From Propionibacteriaceae bacterium (GTDB lineage: Bacteria > Actinomycetota > Actinomycetes > Propionibacteriales > Propionibacteriaceae), in NCBI GenBank assembly GCA_031268065.1, contig JAIRXX010000092.1, forward strand, positions 1-5,315: 5,315 bases of DNA, written 5' to 3'. This document shows, piece after piece, positions 1 through 5,315 of the stretch. A program made the position numbers and the translations under genes. The notes beneath the pieces were generated by a model. The model saw only the letters and a program-made list of their open reading frames with translations, searched no databases and was not told the DNA's origin. The stretch's first letter is position 1, and each line of letters opens with the position of its first letter.

Positions 1-452
1 AAGCCAGGCGGCAATTCCTGTTCGCCCAGCAGCAATACCGGCTGCGTCTTCGGCAGCGCCGCGATCTCTTTGTAACTCAGGCCAACCGGCGACAGCACAA
101 TGCCGTCATAGCGCTGGAATTGCGCCTGTGACAGGGCGCTGAGTTCGTCCTCCTTGCTGGCCCTGGTTCGCGTCACCACCAAGTGCAAGCCTTTGCCAGC
201 CAAGGTGTCGGCGCAGGCGGTGGCCAACTCGCTGTAGTAGTGGTCAAAGTTCGGAATAATCAGCGCCACCGTGTCAGATCGCCCCGCCCGCAATTCGCGC
301 GCCGTCAAATTGACCGTGTAGCCCAATTCGTCGATGACATCTAGCACTCTGCGCCGGGTCTCTTTGCCCACTTTCGGACGGTCGTTTATGACATTGGAAA
401 CCGTCATGACCGAGACGCCGGCGGCACGGGCGACATCACTCATCGTGGGCAA
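1..452 (-). CDS. LacI/GalR-family transcriptional repressor, 3' end cut by window edge
   Basis: This is the N-terminal 150 codons of a LacI-type DNA-binding repressor; the rest lies beyond coordinate 1. With the start used here, residues 6-23 (DVARAAGVSVMTVSNVIN) form the helix-turn-helix, with V15 and M16 at the start of the recognition helix. The third headpiece helix follows (TRRRVLDVIDELGY, 32-45), then the hinge (ARELRAGRSD, 51-60), and the sugar-binding domain begins at TVALIIPNFDHYYSELA. I start at TTG (450-452): AGGAG lies seven bases upstream, and the resulting MPTMSDVA start has the usual family spacing to DVA. The in-frame ATG at 441-443 would leave 16 bases to the same AGGAG and a shortened head. 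It is the last gene read here, 143 bases after the arabinofuranosidase on the same strand. From the neighbours I infer that it senses an arabinose-related sugar and represses this operon; the ligand cannot be read from the sequence. Confidence 0.93.
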   Translation of the reverse strand, partial: MPTMSDVARAAGVSVMTVSNVINDRPKVGKETRRRVLDVIDELGYTVNLTARELRAGRSDTVALIIPNFDHYYSELATACADTLAGKGLHLVVTRTRASKEDELSALSQAQFQRYDGIVLSPVGLSYKEIAALPKTQPVLLLGEQELPPG

Positions 453-459
453 CGAAATT

Positions 460-464
460 CTCCT
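460..464 (-). promoter_or_regulatory. Ribosome binding site of the LacI-type gene, supports a TTG start
   Basis: The minus strand reads AGGAG here, a near-perfect Shine-Dalgarno core. It is seven bases from TTG at 450-452 and 16 bases from ATG at 441-443. Normal spacing is about 5-9 bases, so this site decides for TTG. Confidence 0.7.
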
Positions 465-488
465 ACAACCAGCCCGCGCGGCCATCGC

Positions 489-517
489 ACGGTAGCGCTG
501 GCAGAAGTCTAGTCCAA
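489..517 (-). promoter_or_regulatory. Weak candidate promoter for the LacI-type gene
   Basis: On the minus strand TTGGAC (512-517) is followed after 17 bases by TACCGT (489-494). This fits the spacing of a housekeeping sigma promoter and the actinobacterial -10 pattern TAnnnT, but the -35 matches only its first three bases well. The -10 lies about 37 bases before the TTG start. I see no intrinsic terminator in the 143-base gap 453-595, so the regulator may be read both from the operon and from this site. Such six-base matches arise by chance, so this is only a candidate. I found no convincing LacI-type operator (a palindrome with a central CG) in the gap. Confidence 0.22.
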
Positions 518-595
518 CCCGCCCGCCAGCCATGAGGCCCGCCAACTGTCCAAATCGACACGCCCGCCCACAGCAAGGTTTCGCTGGCCAATCGG

Positions 596-2122
596 CTATC
601 CCCCAAGTGATAACTCCACCGTCGCGTAGGAATGCGGCGGCAGCTCGACACTCAGCCCAGTTCGGGTTTTGGCCACCGCGTCCAATGCGGTCGGCGCAAC
701 AGCTTGGGGATGCTCTGGAGTGTTATGGCCCTGCAGCGATGGCGCAGTCAAAACGGTTGCCCGGTACCCGGTCACTTCCCGGCCGCGCAGCTCGAGCGAC
801 ACGGTGGCGGCATTCTCGGCGTCCAGATTCGACAGGGAAACCAACGCGGTGTCGCGCTTGGCAGAGGCAGAGGCGGAGAGCAGCGGAATCGGCGTTCCCG
901 CAACGGTCTGAGTCGGCAGCGGTGTTTTCCAGGCGACGCCCAGCGAAGCCGCGTCATGATGCCCGACGTTCATGGCGAAGACATGGTAAGTCGGGGTGAG
1001 CACCATCGCGCCGGTTGCCGGATCGGTCAGCACCATCGCCTGCAACACGTTTACAGTTTGGGCGATATTCGCCATCACCACCCGCTCGGCGGTATGGAAT
1101 ATGTCGAAGTGGACGCTCGCAACCAGCGCATCGCGCATGGTGTTCTGTTGATAGAGGAAAGCCGGATTTTCCCCTGGCTCCACTTCCCACCAGGTGCCCC
1201 ACTCGTCCACCACCAGGCCGACAGTTCCGCAGGGATTGTAGCTGTCCATCACGGCGCTGTGGCGGCGGATTAGCTCACCGATGCGCTGGGCGTGTTTTAG
1301 GGTCAGATAGTAGTCGGCTTCGTCGAAATCGAGGGCATGTCCTTTGTCCTCCCACTCGCCGCTGAAAGTGTAATAGTGCAATGAGATGGCCTGGAAGTGA
1401 TTCGCCGAGCCGCTGCACTTGCCCAGGCAGGACAGCGACTGCATCAGCGTCTGGGTCCATTGGTAATCGTCGTCACTGGGACCGGCGGCAATCTTGTAGA
1501 TTTTGTTGTCGCCGTGGTCGCGCAGGAATGTCGCATACTGCCGGGCCTGGTCAGCATAGTATTGGGCGGGCATATTTCCACCGCAGCCCCAAGGCTCGTT
1601 CCCCAATCCCCAGAAACGGACTGGCCAAGGCTCTGGATGCCCATTGGCGCCGCGCAGCGCTGACATGGGCGACCCGTCCGCCCTAGTCAGGTATTCCACC
1701 CAGTCCGCCATTTCCCGGACCGTGCCCGATCCCAGGTTGCCAGTGATATACGGCTCGGCTCCCAGCATTTCGCACAAATCCATGAATTCATGGGTTCCGA
1801 ATGAATTGTCTTCCACGACATCGCCCCAGAGCCGGTTCACCATCCGGACGCGCTCGGACTGCGGCCCGATGCCATCGCGCCAATGGTATTCATCGGCAAA
1901 GCAACCCCCCGGCCAGCGCAGATTGGGGATCTTGATCGCCCGGAGCGCTGCTACGACATCAGTCCGCATCCCGCGCACATTGGGTATCGGCGAATCTGCG
2001 CCCACAAAAATGCCGTCGTAGACGCAGCGCCCCAGATGTTCGGCGAAATGGCCATAGACATGCCGGGGAATGACCCGTCCGGGCAGGTCAAGATTGATTA
2101 CAGCGCTCGCGCTTCGATTCAT
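596..2122 (-). CDS. Intracellular alpha-L-arabinofuranosidase, glycoside hydrolase family 51
   Basis: This 508-residue enzyme should release terminal non-reducing alpha-L-arabinofuranosyl residues from arabino-oligosaccharides or arabinoxylo-oligosaccharides by a retaining mechanism (family knowledge). Seen in the sequence: the N-terminal GHFAEHLGR (24-32, with E28 the usual substrate-contacting Glu), RWPGGCFADEYHW (69-81), GLGNEPWG (172-179) with acid/base E176, SLHYYTF (247-253), and VVDEWGTWW (304-312) with nucleophile E307. The catalytic (beta/alpha)8 barrel occupies roughly residues 20-385; the C-terminal 120 or so residues look like the family's all-beta domain. Length is normal for GH51. 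There is no signal peptide or lipobox, so it is cytoplasmic and acts on imported sugars. The start is the ATG with AAGGA six bases upstream (2129-2133). An in-frame ATG at 2168-2170 would add 16 unconserved residues. It follows permease 2 by 49 bases. It resembles abfA-type genes, but I give no symbol because naming differs between genera. Confidence 0.95.
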   Translation of the reverse strand: MNRSASAVINLDLPGRVIPRHVYGHFAEHLGRCVYDGIFVGADSPIPNVRGMRTDVVAALRAIKIPNLRWPGGCFADEYHWRDGIGPQSERVRMVNRLWGDVVEDNSFGTHEFMDLCEMLGAEPYITGNLGSGTVREMADWVEYLTRADGSPMSALRGANGHPEPWPVRFWGLGNEPWGCGGNMPAQYYADQARQYATFLRDHGDNKIYKIAAGPSDDDYQWTQTLMQSLSCLGKCSGSANHFQAISLHYYTFSGEWEDKGHALDFDEADYYLTLKHAQRIGELIRRHSAVMDSYNPCGTVGLVVDEWGTWWEVEPGENPAFLYQQNTMRDALVASVHFDIFHTAERVVMANIAQTVNVLQAMVLTDPATGAMVLTPTYHVFAMNVGHHDAASLGVAWKTPLPTQTVAGTPIPLLSASASAKRDTALVSLSNLDAENAATVSLELRGREVTGYRATVLTAPSLQGHNTPEHPQAVAPTALDAVAKTRTGLSVELPPHSYATVELSLGG

Positions 2123-2128
2123 GGGATT

Positions 2129-2133
2129 TCCTT
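2129..2133 (-). promoter_or_regulatory. Ribosome binding site that fixes the arabinofuranosidase start
   Basis: The minus strand reads AAGGA six bases before the ATG at 2120-2122. The alternative in-frame ATG at 2168-2170, immediately after the permease 2 stop, has only AAGGGG four bases away and would prepend residues unlike the family. The 49-base gap contains no promoter I can recognise. Confidence 0.65.
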
Positions 2134-2171
2134 GATGGTGAGTTGTTGCTGATATGGGCGCATGTTGCATG

Positions 2172-3002
2172 TCACCCCTTCACGGCTCCGGTTAAACCGC
2201 CGACTATGCGGCGCTCCAACACAGAGAAGAAGATTAACGCCGGGATCATCGACAGGGCTACGAATGCGAGCACCCGCGCAGTGTCGACGGAGTATTGCGA
2301 GGCGAAAGATTGCACGCCGAGCGGCAGGGTGTAGAGCGCCTCGTTGCTCAAGATGAACAACGGCAGCAAATAGCCGTTCCAACTGCCGACGAAGGCAAGC
2401 ACGCCGACGGTGATAACGCCAGGCATGGCCAGCGGCACCGCCATCCGGGCGAAGAAGCCGAGTCGGCTCGCCCCGTCCACCAATGCCGCCTCTTCCAGCT
2501 CTTTTGGTATCGCCTTGAGCACCGGCGTCAAAATGATTATGGTCATCGGCAGCGCAAAGGCAATCTGCGGCAGGATCACACCGGCCAGGCTGTTTACCAG
2601 TCCCAAATCTCGGATCATGATGTAGAGCGGCGTGATGGCGACGGTGATGGGAAACATCAACCCGGCGGAGAAAAAGGCGTACATCGCCTGCTTGGACTTG
2701 AAGTTGTAGCGGGCTATGGCGTAACTCGCCATCAAGCCCAATACGACAACCCCCAGCGTTGTGCCGAATGCGCAAATCAGCGAATTGGCGGCTTCGCGCC
2801 AGAAAAGCGACCCGGCGAGGACGTCGATGTAGTTGGACGCCACCCAAGGGTCAGGCAGCCCTGAGGGTTTCTGGATGATCTGCGAATTGGTCCGAAAACC
2901 ACCCAAGATGATGTAAAGGGCGGGCAGAAAACAGAAGCCGACCAGGGCGAACGAAATCAGATACGCGACCGGGTTGCCCCGGCGCCGGGAGATGGCGCTC
3001 AT
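2172..3002 (-). CDS. Carbohydrate ABC transporter permease, MalG type (CUT1), permease 2
   Basis: This 276-residue inner-membrane protein is one half of the translocation channel of the importer. Six hydrophobic segments are visible, near residues 12-33, 74-97, 107-128, 138-161, 196-216 and 243-262. The cytoplasmic EAA loop, which docks on the ATPase, is ELEEAALVDGASRLGFF (168-184) followed by MAVPLAMPG (187-195). It retains the conserved E171-A172-A173 and G177. The C-terminal ERRIVGGLTGAVKG (263-276) is the typical MalG-type tail. The start is the ATG whose first base overlaps the permease 1 stop (ATGA, 2999-3002), with GAGGGGG just upstream (3007-3013); the overlap suggests translational coupling. 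The frame stays open upstream as far as 3464, but that extension runs inside permease 1 in another frame and has no permease features. It pairs with permease 1 and depends on the lipoprotein for substrate. Confidence 0.95.
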   Translation of the reverse strand: MSAISRRRGNPVAYLISFALVGFCFLPALYIILGGFRTNSQIIQKPSGLPDPWVASNYIDVLAGSLFWREAANSLICAFGTTLGVVVLGLMASYAIARYNFKSKQAMYAFFSAGLMFPITVAITPLYIMIRDLGLVNSLAGVILPQIAFALPMTIIILTPVLKAIPKELEEAALVDGASRLGFFARMAVPLAMPGVITVGVLAFVGSWNGYLLPLFILSNEALYTLPLGVQSFASQYSVDTARVLAFVALSMIPALIFFSVLERRIVGGLTGAVKG

Positions 3003-3961
3003 TTGGCCCCCTCGGTCAAAGCCCCATCGGTGTCGCGGCGCAGGGCGAACCGTTGGTAGGCCAAAGCCACAACGAGCGAAATCAGGAAGATGACCACCGC
3101 CACAGCGTTGCCGAAGCCATAGCTGCCCGCGTTGCGCCCGTTGACGACCATATAGGTGGCCATCGTGGAAGTGCCCGCGCTCTGGGCCAGATACTGCCCC
3201 CAGACAATGTAAACGAGGTCGAACACTTGGAGTGACCCGATGATGGAGAGGAAAGCCCAGATTCGTATGGTCGGGGCCAGCAGCGGCAAGACGACGTGCC
3301 GCTGAATCTGCCAATAGGACGCCCGGTCGATGGCGGCGGCCTCGCGCAATTCCTCTGGGATGCCCTGCAATCCGGACAGCATTATGATCACCGCGAATCC
3401 GAGGTATTTCCACATGATTATGAGCATCAGCGTCCAGATCGCCAACTGGGGATTTGTCAGCCAATCAATCGCCGCCTGGGATATGCCCGCTTCCCGCAAC
3501 AGGTCGTTGAGAGCGCCTTGGGTCTGCAGAATCAGCGACCATCCGGTGCCAGCGATTACCTCTGAGATGACGTAGGGAACGAAGACCAGCACCCGGACGA
3601 TGCTGCGCCCGCGCATCCGCTGGTTGAGCAAAAGCGCGACGGCGATCGCCACCGGCCCCTGTGTCACCAAGGACAGCACCAAGATGAAGGCGTTGTGCCC
3701 CAGCGCCGCTTGGAATGCCGGGTCAGCCAGGATCAACTGGTAGTTGCGCAGCCCGACGAAGTTGGCAGGCGGCCCGTAACCCCTCCAATTGAAGAAGCCG
3801 TAATACGCCGCCATCACGACAGGGATGATGACAAACGTGGCGAAGATCACCAGCGCCGGAAGGGATAGCACGGCGATCTCCGCCCGCTCGTGCCACCTAT
3901 TTCCGGCTCCACGCCTGCCGTGGCGGGCGGCGGCGATCCCGGCAGCGGGGAAAACAGTCAT
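2999..3961 (-). CDS. Carbohydrate ABC transporter permease, MalF type (CUT1), permease 1
   Basis: This 320-residue inner-membrane protein is the partner channel subunit. A basic N-terminal tail (about 1-27, rich in Arg) is followed by hydrophobic segments near residues 29-52, 88-112, 121-141, 173-196, 231-252 and 283-303. The stretch NFVGLRNYQLILADPAF (67-83) is characteristic of the UgpA/MalF-type family. The EAA loop is ELREAAAIDRASYWQIQ (204-220) followed by VVLPLLAP (223-230). The position that is normally Gly in EAA-x3-G is R213 here, codon CGG at 3323-3325. The start ATG has AAAGGA seven bases upstream (3969-3974). The gene begins 74 bases after the binding-protein stop, behind a strong stem-loop, and ends in a four-base overlap with permease 2. 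No ATPase gene adjoins it, as is common for CUT1 systems that share an MsiK-type ATPase. Length and overall pattern are otherwise normal. Confidence 0.95.
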   Translation of the reverse strand: MTVFPAAGIAAARHGRRGAGNRWHERAEIAVLSLPALVIFATFVIIPVVMAAYYGFFNWRGYGPPANFVGLRNYQLILADPAFQAALGHNAFILVLSLVTQGPVAIAVALLLNQRMRGRSIVRVLVFVPYVISEVIAGTGWSLILQTQGALNDLLREAGISQAAIDWLTNPQLAIWTLMLIIMWKYLGFAVIIMLSGLQGIPEELREAAAIDRASYWQIQRHVVLPLLAPTIRIWAFLSIIGSLQVFDLVYIVWGQYLAQSAGTSTMATYMVVNGRNAGSYGFGNAVAVVIFLISLVVALAYQRFALRRDTDGALTEGAK

Positions 3962-3981
3962 CTCAGATTCCTTTGGCTGTT

Positions 3982-4024
3982 GGCCTGGCCGCGCAATGGC
4001 TGTGGCGCATCGCGCGGCCTGGCC
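3982..4024 (-). promoter_or_regulatory. Strong intercistronic stem-loop between binding protein and permease genes
   Basis: In the minus-strand transcript, 4024-4008 can pair with 3998-3982. This gives a 17-position stem with one A-A mismatch and one G-U pair, closed by a nine-base loop (4007-3999). The outer 13 positions are almost all G-C. The stem starts 11 bases after the binding-protein stop and ends 20 bases before the permease 1 ATG, seven bases short of its AAAGGA. No U-run follows (the next bases are AACAGCC), so it is not a classical intrinsic terminator. By analogy with the malE-malF gap, I infer that it protects the 3' end of the binding-protein mRNA, or partly stops transcription, so that the lipoprotein is made in excess over the permeases. 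Each arm contains the 9-mer GGCCTGGCC on the plus strand (3982-3990 and 4016-4024), so a DNA-binding or repeat role is also possible. Confidence 0.75.
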
Positions 4025-4035
4025 GGTGCCGTTGT

Positions 4036-5315
4036 TTAACCTTTGGCGGCGGCGTCTTTCATTGCCTGGACGACAGAATCCGGCGTGCCGGTGCCAGCCA
4101 GTATCTCGACCACGCCCATGTTCAGCGCGTTGCCAACGTTCTGCCCATAGATGGTGTCCAAGAATTCAGAGACGTACGACGCCTGGGCCAGCGCCTCCAT
4201 CTGCTGGATGTTGTATTGCTCGGTGACCGAGGATTGCGCATCTTTGTTCAGCGGGATGGTGCCGAATGCCTGGTAGAAAGCGGCCTGGTTTTCCGGGGTG
4301 TTCACCAAAGCCAGGAAATCGGCGCACAATTCTTTCGGGGCCTTCGCCGTGCAGGAGAAGCCTCCGCCGCCGCCCATGACAGCTCCGGTTGGACCCTGCC
4401 CACCGGCGACAGTCGGGAATGGGAACCATCCCAGATCGGCCATTGGCTGGCCGTCTGGCGTCAGCGAAGTGGTAACGCTGGCTTCCCAAGACCCCATCAA
4501 TTCCATCGCCGCCTTGTGGTTTGCCAGCAGGCCAGCCGAACTGCTGGCGCCCTGCTGGGCGGACGTTGCCAGATAGCCCTCGTTGAACGGCTTGGCGGCG
4601 TTGAGGTCGGCCACGTCCTGGCCGGTCTTCACAAAGCAGGGATCGGAGAAGTCCAGGTCCGCAGAGGCCTGCAACGCTGCTTCGGAGCATTCGCGCAGCG
4701 CGAACATGTAATACCAGTGCGCAGCGGGCCAAGCGTCTTTGGCGCCAACTGCGATGGGCGCTATCCCAGCCGCTTTCAGCTTGTCGATCGCGCTGTACAG
4801 ATCATCCATCGTCTTGGGCAAATCGCCCACCCCCGCCTGGGCGAACAGGTCTTTGCTGTACCAGATTCCGTCTGGCTGGAATAGCTGGGGCGCAGCCCAG
4901 AGGTGGCCGTCTTCAGTGTTGGCCTCGAAGTAGGCATCGCCAAGTTGCCCGCGCAATTCGGCGGAATCCGCCGCTGTGCCCATCACATCGAGCAGTTGTC
5001 CGGCGGCAGCTTGGTCGCGCATCACCCCGCCTCCGCGCTGCATGAAAATATCTGGGGCGTCGTCGGCATTCAACGCGGTTTGCAGTTTCCCATCGAAATC
5101 TTCGTTTTGCACATGCTGCGCCACCACTTTCACTCCGGCATGTGCGGCTTCAAATTGGGTGATCACGCTTTGCGTCCACGCCTTTGCCGCGTCCGTGGTG
5201 TAGTTGTCCCACATGGTCATGGTGATTTCGCCAGCGCTGGTGCTGGGGCTGGACGGGGAACACGCCGTCAGTGATAGAGCGGTGGCTGTCAAAAGAGCCG
5301 CCACCGGCAGCAAGT
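4036..5315 (-). CDS. Extracellular sugar-binding lipoprotein of a CUT1 ABC importer, 5' end probably cut by window edge
   Basis: This substrate-binding protein captures the sugar outside the membrane and delivers it to the two permeases. Numbered from the first possible start, TTG at 5311-5313, it shows a hydrophobic signal segment (LPVAALLTATALSLTA, 2-17) ending in the lipobox LTAC. C18 is the expected lipidated cysteine after signal peptidase II cleavage. A Ser/Pro/Thr-rich linker follows to about residue 27. The mature family 1 binding fold begins at EITMTMWDNYTTD (29-41); YSKDLFAQAG (152-161) and ELMGSWEASV (271-280) are typical family stretches. About 408 mature residues is normal for CUT1 binding proteins. 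The TTG lacks the positively charged region that should precede such a signal, so the real start probably lies beyond 5315. Four other cysteines (209, 226, 321, 330) could form two disulfides. From the adjacent GH51 gene I infer an arabino- or arabinoxylo-oligosaccharide ligand; the sequence alone does not prove it. Confidence 0.93.
   Translation of the reverse strand, partial: LLPVAALLTATALSLTACSPSSPSTSAGEITMTMWDNYTTDAAKAWTQSVITQFEAAHAGVKVVAQHVQNEDFDGKLQTALNADDAPDIFMQRGGGVMRDQAAAGQLLDVMGTAADSAELRGQLGDAYFEANTEDGHLWAAPQLFQPDGIWYSKDLFAQAGVGDLPKTMDDLYSAIDKLKAAGIAPIAVGAKDAWPAAHWYYMFALRECSEAALQASADLDFSDPCFVKTGQDVADLNAAKPFNEGYLATSAQQGASSSAGLLANHKAAMELMGSWEASVTTSLTPDGQPMADLGWFPFPTVAGGQGPTGAVMGGGGGFSCTAKAPKELCADFLALVNTPENQAAFYQAFGTIPLNKDAQSSVTEQYNIQQMEALAQASYVSEFLDTIYGQNVGNALNMGVVEILAGTGTPDSVVQAMKDAAAKG

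Noticed and set aside
494..499. AGCGCT palindrome as a LacI operator
   Set aside because: It is only six bases, and symmetry stops at the next base on each side. LacI-family operators usually span 14-20 bases.
632..1273. 213-codon open frame on the plus strand
   Set aside because: It lies wholly inside the GH51 gene on the opposite strand and shows no domain; it is a composition shadow.
2123..2171. Promoter or terminator between permease 2 and the arabinofuranosidase
   Set aside because: The 49-base gap shows only a Shine-Dalgarno; I see no stem followed by a U-run and no credible -35/-10 pair.
2119..2847. 242-codon minus-strand frame overlapping permease 2 and the arabinofuranosidase start
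   Set aside because: It is on the same strand but out of frame with permease 2, whose six membrane segments and EAA loop are clear. The frame has an Arg/His-rich, motif-free product.
2295..2864. 189-codon open frame on the plus strand
   Set aside because: It is antisense to permease 2, and its polar Gln/Arg/His-rich translation is the usual mirror of a hydrophobic protein.
3003..3464. Upstream extension of the permease 2 frame
   Set aside because: It runs inside permease 1 in another frame and shows no transporter features. The ATG at 3002 has a Shine-Dalgarno and the normal family N-terminus.
3982..4024. Rho-independent terminator call for the intercistronic stem-loop
   Set aside because: No U-run follows the stem in the transcript, and the permease genes downstream need read-through. 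A stability or partial-termination role fits better.
3973..4884. 303-codon open frame on the plus strand
   Set aside because: It is antisense to the binding-protein gene. Its translation is rich in Arg, Gly and His, has no recognisable domain, and is explained by the G+C-rich codons of the opposite strand. The coding strand is certain from the lipoprotein signal and family motifs.

Overview
The window is one strand-consistent sugar-utilisation operon. All five genes lie on the minus strand, so transcription runs from coordinate 5315 towards 1. Order of transcription: the binding lipoprotein of a CUT1-type carbohydrate ABC importer (5' end cut by the window edge), its MalF-type permease, its MalG-type permease, an intracellular GH51 alpha-L-arabinofuranosidase, and a LacI/GalR-family repressor (3' end cut by the other edge). 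The base composition is fairly high in G+C and codons favour G/C at third positions. There is a TTG start, a lipoprotein binding protein with an L-T-A-C lipobox, no ATPase gene beside the permeases, and a LacI head of the 'SVMTVSNVIN' type. Together these point to an actinobacterium of moderate-to-high G+C. Genus cannot be read from the sequence.

Layout: 5315-4036 binding protein; 4035-3962 an intercistronic gap of 74 bases almost filled by a strong 17-bp imperfect stem-loop; 3961-2999 permease 1; 3002-2172 permease 2, joined to permease 1 by an ATGA overlap; 2171-2123 a 49-base gap; 2122-596 arabinofuranosidase; 595-453 a 143-base gap with a weak candidate promoter; 452-1 LacI-type regulator, which I start at a TTG rather than the nearby ATG because of ribosome-binding-site spacing. 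No stretch longer than 300 bases lacks a gene. I see no RNA genes, mobile elements, CRISPR arrays or attachment sites.

How the genes work together (inference from families and order): the lipoprotein captures an arabinose-containing oligosaccharide outside the membrane. The two permeases import it, powered by an ATPase encoded elsewhere, probably a shared MsiK-type protein. The GH51 enzyme then removes L-arabinofuranosyl units in the cytoplasm. The LacI-type protein probably represses the operon until a sugar ligand appears. The main operator and promoter should lie upstream of the binding-protein gene, outside the window.

This is a known type of locus and I do not see an undescribed system. 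The points most worth a second look are the intercistronic stem-loop, an arginine in place of the conserved EAA-loop glycine in permease 1, and the TTG start of the regulator.
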